NCBI RefSeq assembly: GCF_013359755.1
Contig: NZ_JABMCJ010000071.1
Coordinates: 1-64,000 of the forward strand
DNA length: 64,000 nucleotides
Reading direction: 5' to 3'
Origin: Tardiphaga robiniae
GTDB taxonomy: Bacteria; Pseudomonadota; Alphaproteobacteria; Rhizobiales; Xanthobacteraceae
In this document: in pieces, positions 8,920-16,724 of the stretch
Layout of the letters: the number at the start of each line of letters is the position of its first letter
Numbering within the stretch: the first letter of the stretch is position 1
Translations under genes and position numbers: made by a program
The notes under the pieces: model-generated
The model's database searches: none
Seen by the model: the letters and a program-made list of their open reading frames with translations, nothing else
Told to the model about the DNA's origin: nothing

Positions 8920-8966
8920 CCACCTGCGCGTTTGTATGCGCAGGTGGGCATGGCATGACGCCCACC
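8920..8966 (+). promoter_or_regulatory. Two mutually exclusive hairpins before a Bug gene
   Basis: CCACCTGCGC at 8920-8929 pairs perfectly with GCGCAGGTGG at 8938-8947, and GGTGGGC at 8943-8949 pairs perfectly with GCCCACC at 8960-8966. The two stems share GGTGG, so only one can form at a time. They lie between the AraC gene and the Bug gene. This could be an attenuator-like switch or an operator; no T-run follows either stem. Confidence 0.45.
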
Positions 8967-9036
8967 GCCACGACCGCCCCGCATCTGCGGAGCGCGCCGT
9001 CGGCAGGACATAAAAACAAGAGGCAGAGGAAACAAA

Positions 9037-10011
9037 ATGCACAAAGCAATCATCCCGTTGCAGAGCCTCGTCGTGGCCGCAGCATTGGCCCTCACCTCAG
9101 TCAGCGCGATGGCCGATTATCCAGAACGTCCCCTGCGCGTGATCGTGCCGTTCGCCGCCGGTGGTGCCACCGACGTGATCGCGCGCACCGTGGCGCAAGC
9201 CATGTCGGTACGGCTCGGCCAGTCGATCGTGGTGGAAAACAAGGCCGGCGCCAACGGCAATATCGGCGGTGCCGCGGCGGCGCGCTCGGAGCCCGACGGC
9301 TATACGCTGCTGATGGCCACATCGAGCCACGCGATCAATGCATCGCTCTACCAGAAGCTCAGCTACAGCCTCACGCGCGATTTCGCGGCCTTGTCAAACC
9401 TGGCGTCGGTGCCCCTGCTGCTGGTGGTGCACCCGTCGGTGCCAGTCAATTCGGTGAGCGAACTCGCCGCTTACGCCAAGGCCAATGCCGCGAGCGTCAA
9501 CTATGCATCGGGCGGCGTGGGCACCGCGTCCCATCTGTCCGGCGAGCAGTTCAGCACACTGGCTGGTGCGAAGATCACGCACGTCGCTTACAAGGGCGGC
9601 GCGCAGGCGCTCAACGATATGATCGGCGGCCAAGTGCAGATCATGTTCGCCAACCTGCCCGAAGTTCTCTCTCTGGTGCAGAGTGGCAAGCTCAAGGCGC
9701 TGGCGGTGACGGGCAGCACGCGTCACGCCGCCTTGCCCGACGTGCCCGCTTTCTCAGAAACGCCGTTCCCCGGCATGAACGCGCGCTCGTGGTTCGGCCT
9801 GTTCGCACCGGTCGGCACGCCCCCCGCTATCGTCGAGAAGCTTGCGCAGACCATTGTTCAGAGCGTGGCTGACCCCGCTGTCCAGGAGCGGCTCAAAGGG
9901 CTCGGCGCCGACCCCGTCGGCGACGATCGGGCGACATTCCAGAAATACGTGAACGACGAGGTGGCGCGCTGGGCCGTGCTTGTCGCGCAGTCCGGCGCCA
10001 CCGCCGAATGA
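9037..10011 (+). CDS. Bug/TctC-family periplasmic solute-binding protein
   Basis: Second orphan tripartite tricarboxylate transporter binding protein, 324 residues. Signal peptide of about 26 residues ending SAMA, then PLRVIVPFAAGGATDVIAR, the Bug signature. ATG at 9037 with GAGG nine bases upstream. It follows the AraC regulator by about 220 bases and precedes a NIPSNAP gene by about 30 bases, so the three probably form one regulated cassette. Similar AraC-Bug-NIPSNAP arrangements occur, as I recall, in Burkholderiales, so transfer from a betaproteobacterium is possible but not shown. Confidence 0.9.
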   Translation: MHKAIIPLQSLVVAAALALTSVSAMADYPERPLRVIVPFAAGGATDVIARTVAQAMSVRLGQSIVVENKAGANGNIGGAAAARSEPDGYTLLMATSSHAINASLYQKLSYSLTRDFAALSNLASVPLLLVVHPSVPVNSVSELAAYAKANAASVNYASGGVGTASHLSGEQFSTLAGAKITHVAYKGGAQALNDMIGGQVQIMFANLPEVLSLVQSGKLKALAVTGSTRHAALPDVPAFSETPFPGMNARSWFGLFAPVGTPPAIVEKLAQTIVQSVADPAVQERLKGLGADPVGDDRATFQKYVNDEVARWAVLVAQSGATAE

Positions 10012-10044
10012 CCCTATTGATCCGCCACCGCTCGAGGAAACCCC

Positions 10045-10362
10045 ATGCTGCTTGACGTTCGCACCTACACCTGCCGCCCCGGCACGATCAAGAAACACTT
10101 GGCGCTGTATGCCGAGCACGGTTACGAGATCCAGAGCCGCCATCTGGGCAAGCCGCTGGCCTACATGCAAACCGAGACCGGCAACGTCAACAGCTACATG
10201 CACATCTGGGTCTATGACAGCCCAGCCGATCGCGAGGCCAAGCGCCAGGCGCTGCAGAAGGACCCGGCCTGGGCCGACTACCTGAAGATCAGCGCCGAGG
10301 CCGCCTATCTCATCAGCCAGGAAAACCAGTTGATGACGCCGGTGTCCTTCTTCAAGCCGTAG
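10045..10362 (+). CDS. NIPSNAP-family protein
   Basis: A 105-residue ferredoxin-fold-like protein. The start LLDVRTYTCRPGTIKKHLALY and the centre YMHIWVYDSPADREAKR fit the NIPSNAP family. In bacteria these small proteins often sit in catabolic operons, but no general enzyme activity is established. It lies about 30 bases after the Bug gene and should be co-transcribed with it, suggesting a role in handling the imported substrate. Confidence 0.87.
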   Translation: MLLDVRTYTCRPGTIKKHLALYAEHGYEIQSRHLGKPLAYMQTETGNVNSYMHIWVYDSPADREAKRQALQKDPAWADYLKISAEAAYLISQENQLMTPVSFFKP

Positions 10363-10486
10363 GCGGACCTGCAGTCGCGCATCTGACTGCCGAACCTATG
10401 ATGCGCCGCATTCTTGATGCCGCGCATCCCTTCCGTTCATCAGGTGGATGCCACGCCTGCGGGCCCGGCAGCCGCGGAGCCTGCTA

Positions 10487-10535
10487 GAGCATGATCCCGA
10501 AAAGTGGACACCGGTTTTCGGACAAGATCATGCTC
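10487..10535. repeat. Palindromic intergenic repeat (GAGCATGATC type)
   Basis: GAGCATGATC at 10487-10496 pairs with GATCATGCTC at 10526-10535, and an inner dyad CCGAAAA / TTTTCGG sits around ACACC. From memory this motif is one of the commonest intergenic repeats in Bradyrhizobium and related rhizobia. It lies in the gap between the convergent NIPSNAP and aldolase genes. Confidence 0.75.
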
Positions 10536-10550
10536 TCATAGAGAAAATAG

Positions 10551-10587
10551 CTAGAGTCTGATCCATCGAAGATGGGTCAGACTCTAG
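10551..10587. terminator. Long hairpin next to the aldolase stop
   Basis: CTAGAGTCTGATCCATC at 10551-10567 pairs with GATGGGTCAGACTCTAG at 10571-10587 over 17 positions with one mismatch and a GAA loop. It lies just past the stop of the aldolase gene, so it may end that transcript. It lacks a T-run and may instead be a second member of the local repeat family. Confidence 0.5.
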
Positions 10588-10594
10588 CGCAAGC

Positions 10595-11389
10595 TCAGTT
10601 GCGATAGGACGGATCGACCCGGTCGAGCTTGCGGAGCAGCGCCGGCCAGGCCAGTTCACCACTGAGGCCTGGAACATTGTCGCGCGGCTTCATGCGGTCA
10701 TAGGTATCCTGCAGGACCTTCTGTGGCGGCGTGATCAGCTTGGTGTTGCACGACAGCGCTGCAACCTGAACCTGACAGGCCCGCTCCATCCGGAACAGTA
10801 CGTTGAAAGCCGCGGCGATGGTCTTGCCGACCACCAGCAGGCCGTGATTACGCAACACCATCGCCTCGTGATTGCCGAGATGCGCGATCAGTCGTTCCCG
10901 CTCTTCTGGATTGTCCGCGATGCCCTCGAAGTCATGATAGGCGACATGAAGGAAGCGCATGCAGGTCTGCGCCACCGGCAACAACCCGCATTCCATCGCC
11001 GATACAGCCATGCCGGCCACGGTATGAGTATGCGCGACGCAATCGACATCGTGACGCGCCATGTGAATGGCACTGTGGATCACAAAGCCCGCAGCATTCA
11101 CAGCGTAGTCGGACGCGTTGAACAGCGTGTTGCCGTCGAGGTCGATCTTGACGAGGCTCGACGCATCGATCTCCTCATAGAGCATGCCATAGGGATTGAT
11201 CAGGAACTGATCTTCCGTTCCCGGCACGCGGCACGAGATATGGTTGGCGATCATCTCGGTCATGCCGTACATCGCCGTGAGACGGTAGCAGGCCGCGAGA
11301 TTGACGCGCGACTGCCACTCCTCGGGACTGACCTGATCCTGCACCGAACGGACGACTTTCACGGCGGGTGAGCTGACGGCTGCATTCAT
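10595..11389 (-). CDS. Class II aldolase/adducin-family protein
   Basis: A 264-residue metal-dependent enzyme of the fuculose-phosphate aldolase fold. Metal-ligand histidines are visible in CVAHTHTVAGMAVS (HTH motif) and in RNHGLLVVG. Relatives are aldolases, epimerases and decarboxylases; the group lacking a sugar-phosphate context, as here, is usually of unknown substrate. GGGAGAAC lies seven bases before the ATG at 11389. It is the downstream gene of a two-gene operon with a Bug binding protein (30-base gap), which hints that it acts on the compound that protein binds. Confidence 0.88.
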   Translation of the reverse strand: MNAAVSSPAVKVVRSVQDQVSPEEWQSRVNLAACYRLTAMYGMTEMIANHISCRVPGTEDQFLINPYGMLYEEIDASSLVKIDLDGNTLFNASDYAVNAAGFVIHSAIHMARHDVDCVAHTHTVAGMAVSAMECGLLPVAQTCMRFLHVAYHDFEGIADNPEERERLIAHLGNHEAMVLRNHGLLVVGKTIAAAFNVLFRMERACQVQVAALSCNTKLITPPQKVLQDTYDRMKPRDNVPGLSGELAWPALLRKLDRVDPSYRN

Positions 11390-11419
11390 TGATGTTCTCC
11401 CTTGATCTTGTTCATGCGG

Positions 11420-12403
11420 TCAGTCGACCGTGATGTTGGCTTCGCGAATGAGTTTGCCCAAGCGGTCGCGCTCGCTCTTCACATGGGTTTCGAGTTCTGC
11501 CGGCGTCATCGGCCACGGCTGATTGCCGATCGGCTCCATCTTCTTTGCAAATTCCGGCGTCTTGACGATGCGGGTGATGGCGGCGCTGAGCCTGTTCAGC
11601 ACCGGCTGCGGCGTACCCGCGGGCGCGAAGACTGCGAACCATGTCGCGCCGACGATCGAGGGGAATCCGAGCTCCTTGAAGGTCGGCACATCAGGCAATT
11701 GCGGAAGGCGCTCCTCGGACAAGACCGCCAGCGCGCGGTACATGCCCGCCTTGTGGTTTGGCACGGTATTGGTCAGCGCCTCCACATTGCTGTCGACGAT
11801 GCCCGCAAGCATGTCGTTCATCGCCGGCGCAGCACCGCGATAGTGTACATGCTGCAGCTTCACGCCGAGTCCGCGGGCCACGATCTCACCCATGAGGTGC
11901 ACGGTGCTGCCCGGTCCGTTGGTGGCATTGTTGACCTTGCTCGGATTGGCCAGCGCATAGGCACGAAACGCCGCGACGTCGGCGGCCGGAAAGTCCTTCT
12001 TCACGACGAAGGCAAACGGCACCTTCACCACCATCGCGACCGGCGCAAAGTCCTCAAGCTTGTATTTGATGGAGGCCAGCAGATGCGGGTTGGTCGTGAA
12101 GGTCGTCGCGCTGGCGAATAGAAGCGTGTAACCGTCCTTGTCGGCACCGGCCACGACTTGCGCACCGATCGATGTGCTGGCGCCGCCGCGATTCTCGATC
12201 ACCACCTGCTTGCCGAGTTCGGTGCTGAGCTGTTCGGTGAGGATGCGCGCGACGATATCGGTCGTTCCGCCGGGCGGAAATGGCACGACCATCGTGATGT
12301 TGCGATCGGGATATTGCTGGGCCTGCCCTGGTGCTGCGGCGAACAGCGATGCGGCAAGGGCCGCAGCAATGGAAACCCATCGCCCCTTCTTGTTGTTGCT
12401 CAC
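11420..12403 (-). CDS. Bug/TctC-family periplasmic solute-binding protein
   Basis: Third orphan Bug protein, 327 residues from a GTG start at 12403. I prefer this start because AAGGGGAG lies about six bases upstream; a longer frame opens at 12451 but puts unlike residues before the signal peptide. The signal peptide ends AAPGQAQ, followed by the motif NITMVVPFPPGGTTDIVAR. It is the first gene of an operon with the class II aldolase gene. No TctAB genes are visible. Confidence 0.9.
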   Translation of the reverse strand: MSNNKKGRWVSIAAALAASLFAAAPGQAQQYPDRNITMVVPFPPGGTTDIVARILTEQLSTELGKQVVIENRGGASTSIGAQVVAGADKDGYTLLFASATTFTTNPHLLASIKYKLEDFAPVAMVVKVPFAFVVKKDFPAADVAAFRAYALANPSKVNNATNGPGSTVHLMGEIVARGLGVKLQHVHYRGAAPAMNDMLAGIVDSNVEALTNTVPNHKAGMYRALAVLSEERLPQLPDVPTFKELGFPSIVGATWFAVFAPAGTPQPVLNRLSAAITRIVKTPEFAKKMEPIGNQPWPMTPAELETHVKSERDRLGKLIREANITVD

Positions 12404-12711
12404 GTTTTCTCCCCTTGCGCCGGTCCATTGGGCTTTCGCCTGGAACGACATTTTCGGGAGAGGCTAAAACAAGAGCCCAGCCGATGCGACGACTAAATAA
12501 GCCGGCCAGCTATCGGATTACACGGGACGCGGCCGTCTCGGTGACTCAATGCACCGTGGCGTTCGAAAACAGGTTGATCACGACCTGATCCTTCCTGCCG
12601 ACCGACAGCGGCTGCTCCATGCATTACGGGGCAGTCAGCACCGCTTTCGCTGCCGATGTCGTATAGAGCCATGCGGGCTATGTCCTCATAGCCTATCTCC
12701 GAGAGAGTCCC
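12404..12711. other. Intergenic region, no gene seen
   Basis: About 310 bases between the divergently transcribed Bug-aldolase operon and the MEKHLA gene. It should hold both promoters. I find no supported gene or strong hairpin here. Confidence 0.5.
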
Positions 12712-13173
12712 GTGACCGCTCCGACGCCCCCTGCTTTCGCACTCGATGCACCCTTCTTCAAACTCCTCACCGGGAGCTATCTCCGCACTGTCGGGAAGCC
12801 CCTGTTGGCGCCTGGGCAAGATGCAGCGTGGCTCTACAGCGACGCACCATTCGCGGTGCTCGCACATAACACCGACGCCGATCCGGTGTTCACCTATGCC
12901 AATCGCACCGCGCAATCTTGCTTCGAATATAAGTGGGACGAATTCGTCACCATCCCGTCGCGGCTGTCGGCGGAAGCGCCGAACCGCGACGAGCGCCAGC
13001 GCCTGCTAGATGCCGTCGCGCGCAACGGCTTCATCGACAATTATCGCGGGTTGCGGATCGCAAAATCCGGCCGGCGCTTCTGGATCGAAGGCGGCATCGT
13101 CTGGGAATTGAGAAGTGAGAACGGCGAGCGACGCGGTCAGGCGGCGCTGTTCACGTCATGGACGGATGTGTGA
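12712..13173 (+). CDS. MEKHLA-domain protein
   Basis: A 153-residue soluble protein matching the MEKHLA domain, a PAS-like sensor fold found alone in many bacteria and in plant HD-ZIP III factors. Visible marks are HNTDADPVFTYANRTAQSCF near the middle and SGRRFWIEGGIVWEL near the end. The start is a GTG at 12712 after a weak GAGAG site. No effector domain is attached, so it may bind a small molecule or act with a partner. It has no operon partner. Confidence 0.82.
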   Translation: MTAPTPPAFALDAPFFKLLTGSYLRTVGKPLLAPGQDAAWLYSDAPFAVLAHNTDADPVFTYANRTAQSCFEYKWDEFVTIPSRLSAEAPNRDERQRLLDAVARNGFIDNYRGLRIAKSGRRFWIEGGIVWELRSENGERRGQAALFTSWTDV

Positions 13174-13356
13174 GACACAATATTAGTCGGCGAGTTCCAC
13201 TTTGTCGCATCGGAGCGGCCAGCAACGGCCGAGCAGACCGTCGGACGGAAATGTCACCACCTTCTGCTGACATATCGACGATCGCGCTTTCGTCGCTCTC
13301 AGCCTGCGTGGCCACTCCGCCCTTAAACCACCACATGATTTCAGCTATAGAACATC

Positions 13357-13974
13357 ATGACGGTTTTACGACAGCAACGATTCCAATGGCGATTGATCGC
13401 TCCACTGCCGGGATTTGCCGCGCTGCTGCTGGCCCCTGGTCTCGCCATTCACTGGGGCTTTCTGCCGTTCGAATATCGCATTCCCGCGTTGCTGCTGGTG
13501 TCCGTGCTGTGCATCGCGTTGTGCCTTCTGGCCGGCTTCTCGGTCGCGGAACTCGGCCTCAGCCGTCCCTCTGACATCAGGCACTGGCTGTTCTGTGCCG
13601 CGATCACGGTAGGCATCGCGGCAATCATGGTGGCGCAGACCCGCTTTCTGACCTTCGACCACAAACCGCCGGTCTGGCTCAGCTTCGCGCCCTTCTATGT
13701 CCTGGTCTCCAGCCCATGCCAGGAAGTCGTGTGCCGGTCTATACCGAAACTGATGACCGATCGGCTGCAGGTCAGGCCCTGGACCTATGTGATCTATTCT
13801 TCGGCGGTATTCTCGCTGATCCACATCGCCTATGGCGACAGCGTGCTGCTGCTCAACACGTTCCTGGTCGGCATCGTCTGGGGTTTCGCCTATCTGCGGA
13901 TGCGCAACATCTGGCCGGTGATCCTGTCGCATGCCGCGATCGGCACGCTGGCCTTCTCGCTCGGGCTGGCCTGA
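13357..13974 (+). CDS. CPBP-family intramembrane protease relative
   Basis: A 205-residue polytopic membrane protein of the CPBP (CAAX protease and bacteriocin-processing) family. The three motifs are present but altered: QEVVCR at 122-127 replaces the usual EExxxR, FSLIH at 152-156 matches FxxxH, and His192 lies in SHAAIG. Loss of the first glutamate may weaken or change catalysis, although I recall QE-type members elsewhere. It has no strong ribosome site. No bacteriocin or substrate gene is nearby. Confidence 0.78.
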   Translation: MTVLRQQRFQWRLIAPLPGFAALLLAPGLAIHWGFLPFEYRIPALLLVSVLCIALCLLAGFSVAELGLSRPSDIRHWLFCAAITVGIAAIMVAQTRFLTFDHKPPVWLSFAPFYVLVSSPCQEVVCRSIPKLMTDRLQVRPWTYVIYSSAVFSLIHIAYGDSVLLLNTFLVGIVWGFAYLRMRNIWPVILSHAAIGTLAFSLGLA

Positions 13975-13991
13975 TTCAGATTTGCCTGAGC

Positions 13992-14273
13992 CTAGCGATC
14001 GTATCCGCCGCCGAAGCTGCTCTTGATCTGATGCAGCAGCGTCAGCACCCAGCATAGCGCAAAGGCTCCCGCGAGGCCGTAGGCCGTGCGGCGATCGATC
14101 ACCGACAGGCCGGTCCAGAGATAGATGCGATAGAACCAGAGGCCGGCGAGACCGACGCCGAGCAAACACACCAACAGCTTGACGAAGCGCGCATTGGCCA
14201 CCCCCACCGCGGCAAACAGAATGGTCAGCGGCACCAGAAACAACTGGCAGATGGCGATCAGGCTCTCGTTCAC
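13992..14273 (-). CDS. Small membrane protein of unknown function
   Basis: Ninety-three residues with three hydrophobic segments (about 8-27, 31-49 and 65-82) and a glycine-rich charged tail GGGYDR. No family recognised. It converges on the CPBP gene, whose stop is only 18 bases away, and is divergent from the SspB-like gene. A real membrane protein is likely because hydrophobicity is well organised in this frame. Confidence 0.65.
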   Translation of the reverse strand: MNESLIAICQLFLVPLTILFAAVGVANARFVKLLVCLLGVGLAGLWFYRIYLWTGLSVIDRRTAYGLAGAFALCWVLTLLHQIKSSFGGGYDR

Positions 14274-14422
14274 AGGCGGCTCCAGGGAAACGCAAAAGGC
14301 GACTCAGAGCCGAGAGTTTAGGCGGCCAATTTCAAACAAATGGTTGCGGACGCATGCGGCAGAAAATCGCTGTCGCTGTCGCAGCCCCATGAACCCGCCC
14401 GCTGCCGCCGCGACAAAGGATC

Positions 14423-14884
14423 ATGACACCATCCTTGCCTCACGACCTTCGCACCCTCGCCGTTGCCATGATGATGCTGGCCACGCTCACATCACACGCG
14501 GCAGCACAACAGCCCTGCACCGCCGCCCCGCTCGCACAATATGCCGAGGTGAGATCCACGCTCGCCGACGTCGCCAAACGCGGTCTGCGCGGCCGGCACT
14601 ATTACGAGATCACGTTCAGGACATCGTTCGACGGCGTCATCGTGCCCGATGCCCAGCGCGCCAAATATCCTGAAGACATGACGTTCGTGCTGCAGCACCA
14701 GTTCGAGCGACTGAACGTCACCGCGGATCGCTTCAGCGTCAACCTGTGGTTCAAGGGGATCAAGTCGCGCGTCACGGTGCCGTTCAACGCCGTCACCTAT
14801 TTCGTTGATCCGTCGGTGAATGACCGGCGCGAATTCGACGTGGGTACGCCGGCGCGCGCCTGCGACAGACCGCAGTCAGGCTAG
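14423..14884 (+). CDS. Exported SspB-like protein
   Basis: A 153-residue protein whose residues 52-140 resemble the alphaproteobacterial SspB fold, the cytoplasmic adaptor that delivers tagged proteins to ClpXP: RGLRGRHYYEITFRTSF, then KYPEDMTFVLQHQFERL, then VPFNAVTYFVDPSV. Unlike SspB, it begins with an apparent signal peptide (Arg10, hydrophobic LAVAMMMLATL, cleavage near AAA-QQ at 28). It also lacks the acidic ClpX-binding tail and ends RPQSG. It therefore probably acts in the periplasm in a role other than ClpXP delivery. I am fairly sure of the fold match and less sure of the export. Confidence 0.72.
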   Translation: MTPSLPHDLRTLAVAMMMLATLTSHAAAQQPCTAAPLAQYAEVRSTLADVAKRGLRGRHYYEITFRTSFDGVIVPDAQRAKYPEDMTFVLQHQFERLNVTADRFSVNLWFKGIKSRVTVPFNAVTYFVDPSVNDRREFDVGTPARACDRPQSG

Positions 14885-14889
14885 GCTGA

Positions 14890-15777
14890 TCAGAAGCACA
14901 TATTGCTGACCACGTTGCCGCGCTTGTCCTTGAGCACATAAGGGCACTTGATGCGTTCTAGCGCCTTCTTCGCATCGTCGTCGCCGAGCGCTGCGGCCTT
15001 CTCATAATAGGCCTTCGCGGCATCCTTATCCGACGCACCACCGCGGCCGCTTTGCGCGAACGCGCCCATGCGCTCCAACGCGCCCGCATGGTTCTGTGCT
15101 GCCGCCTTCTCGAACAGGCTGCGTGCCGCAACATCGTCTTTCGCGCCGCCGATGCCTTCCGACAGCATCATGCCGAGCTGATATTGCGCCTCGGCATTGG
15201 TCTCCGCGGATTTCGCCAGCAATTGCCGTGCACGCACCGGGTCTGAACCCGCGCCTGCGCCTCCGGATAGTGCCGCAAGATTGCTTACGCCGCGCGGATT
15301 GCCGGCTTCAGCCGCACGCTCGAACAGTTTGCGCGCCTGCGCCTCGTCGCGCGCGACGCCGGTTCCGTTGCCATAGGCGACGCCGAGTTCGACCATGGCG
15401 GAGGTACTGCCTTTGTCAGCCGCCTTGCGCCATGCCGCGAGCGCCTCAGCTGCCTGCGCATTGGCCGCGTAAGCACGCCCGAGCTGGAACATCGCACGGC
15501 GCGACCCGCCGGACGCGGTCCGGCAGAATTTGATGGCGGTGGCAATATCGGCTTTGGCAATATCGGCCACGCCCTTCACATCGGCAGGCTTGTCGGGATC
15601 GGCAGGATCGGCCGCGAGGCGATCGCACAGAACCAGATCGGCGGACTGGGCCTGCATGCGCACCGGCGCGCACAGCACAGCCAGTCCGACGGCGATACCG
15701 AGCAAACAGATCAGAGGCGTCGCGCCGATACGCTGGGTCATGGATTTGTCGCCACCTGTGTCATTCGCCGGTGACAT
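14890..15777 (-). CDS. Sel1-like repeat (TPR-type) exported protein
   Basis: A 295-residue protein with an N-terminal signal anchor (LICLLGIAVGLAVLCAPV) followed by about five Sel1-like repeats, visible as recurring AMFQLGRAYA, AMVELGVAYGNGTG, AQYQLGMMLSEGIGG and similar units about 36 residues apart. Such helical solenoids mediate protein-protein contacts in the cell envelope. It ends in a basic segment and KRGNVVSNMCF. Two starts are possible, ATG at 15777 or at 15741; the second gives a more compact signal peptide. It converges on the SspB-like gene. Confidence 0.83.
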   Translation of the reverse strand: MSPANDTGGDKSMTQRIGATPLICLLGIAVGLAVLCAPVRMQAQSADLVLCDRLAADPADPDKPADVKGVADIAKADIATAIKFCRTASGGSRRAMFQLGRAYAANAQAAEALAAWRKAADKGSTSAMVELGVAYGNGTGVARDEAQARKLFERAAEAGNPRGVSNLAALSGGAGAGSDPVRARQLLAKSAETNAEAQYQLGMMLSEGIGGAKDDVAARSLFEKAAAQNHAGALERMGAFAQSGRGGASDKDAAKAYYEKAAALGDDDAKKALERIKCPYVLKDKRGNVVSNMCF

Positions 15778-15822
15778 TACGGACAGGCGCGCACCCCATC
15801 AAGCCGTGCGCCAGCCTGGAAC

Positions 15823-16560
15823 TTACACGGCCTTGCGGATCAGCTTCAGCACTGCCTGCAACCGCAGGCTCCGCTTCCCCGCCAGCGCCGTGGCTTCCAG
15901 TTCGGCACCGGTTTCGTCGCAAGTACCAGAAAAGCCGATACCGATTTCATGGCCGCCGAAGACCGGGTTCTCGCCCTTTGCCGGCGTGTGCTCCTGATTG
16001 AGCATCTCGCCCTTCCAGCGTCCGTCCGCGGAGGAATAGGCGCCGAGATAATAGAAGAACGCGTCTCCGCCGAGGATGCGGCCGTCATGCAGCAGCATCA
16101 CGCCGTTGAGCCCGCCATCGATGCCGTCGAGTGTGCGCAGATGGATCGAATACAGCCCGTTGGCGATGCCACCCGCACCGATCGGTCCGGCCGGAGGCAT
16201 CTCGCCGTCATCGATCGTCGTCATGACCGACTCGAATTTCGCACCCGGCATTTGCGGCGACGAACCCTGAAAACGATAGGTGTCGCCATAGGGCCGGCCG
16301 GTGACGCTGATGGTCGCCACATCCTGGCCGAGCAGCGAGGGATAGTTGGGATCGTTCATGTGGCGGCGGCTCTCGATCTCCGCCACCACCTCGTCACCCC
16401 GGAGCTCATAGCTGCCGATATGGGCAAAAGCGGAATTGCCGCCGAGCATGCTGCCATGCTCGACAAACATCACACTGCGACCGACCGCCTCATCAACCCG
16501 GTATTCGCATTTGTAGAAGCCCGTCCGCAACCCGTCATTCCCCTGCAGTGCCTTTCGCAT
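15823..16560 (-). CDS. Tandem GrlR-like domain protein
   Basis: A 245-residue protein made of two copies of a lipocalin-like unit resembling GrlR, the negative regulator of type III secretion in enterobacteria. Copy 1 covers about residues 11-108, with SMLGGNSAFAHIGSYEL; copy 2 covers 131-238, with GLYSIHLRT and GRILGGDAFFYYLGAYSS. The paired GGxxxFxxxGxY cores show an internal duplication. Single GrlR-like proteins occur in rhizobia with no secretion context, and none is seen here. The start at 16560 is the first ATG; a TTG at 16602 is also possible. Function unknown. Confidence 0.65.
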   Translation of the reverse strand: MRKALQGNDGLRTGFYKCEYRVDEAVGRSVMFVEHGSMLGGNSAFAHIGSYELRGDEVVAEIESRRHMNDPNYPSLLGQDVATISVTGRPYGDTYRFQGSSPQMPGAKFESVMTTIDDGEMPPAGPIGAGGIANGLYSIHLRTLDGIDGGLNGVMLLHDGRILGGDAFFYYLGAYSSADGRWKGEMLNQEHTPAKGENPVFGGHEIGIGFSGTCDETGAELEATALAGKRSLRLQAVLKLIRKAV

Positions 16561-16724
16561 TGTAGCGGAAGATGTGCAGTGGAGGAAAGCGCACCCGGCC
16601 AATTGGGGGCGATTCCAACAGCCTCGGACGCAGGCTACGCAATTCCTCGCCTTAGAATGGGTCGAAACGGCGCATTCGTGGACCAGCAGCCCTCATCAGG
16701 CGTCTCCTTCCCCGGTCCCGGGCG

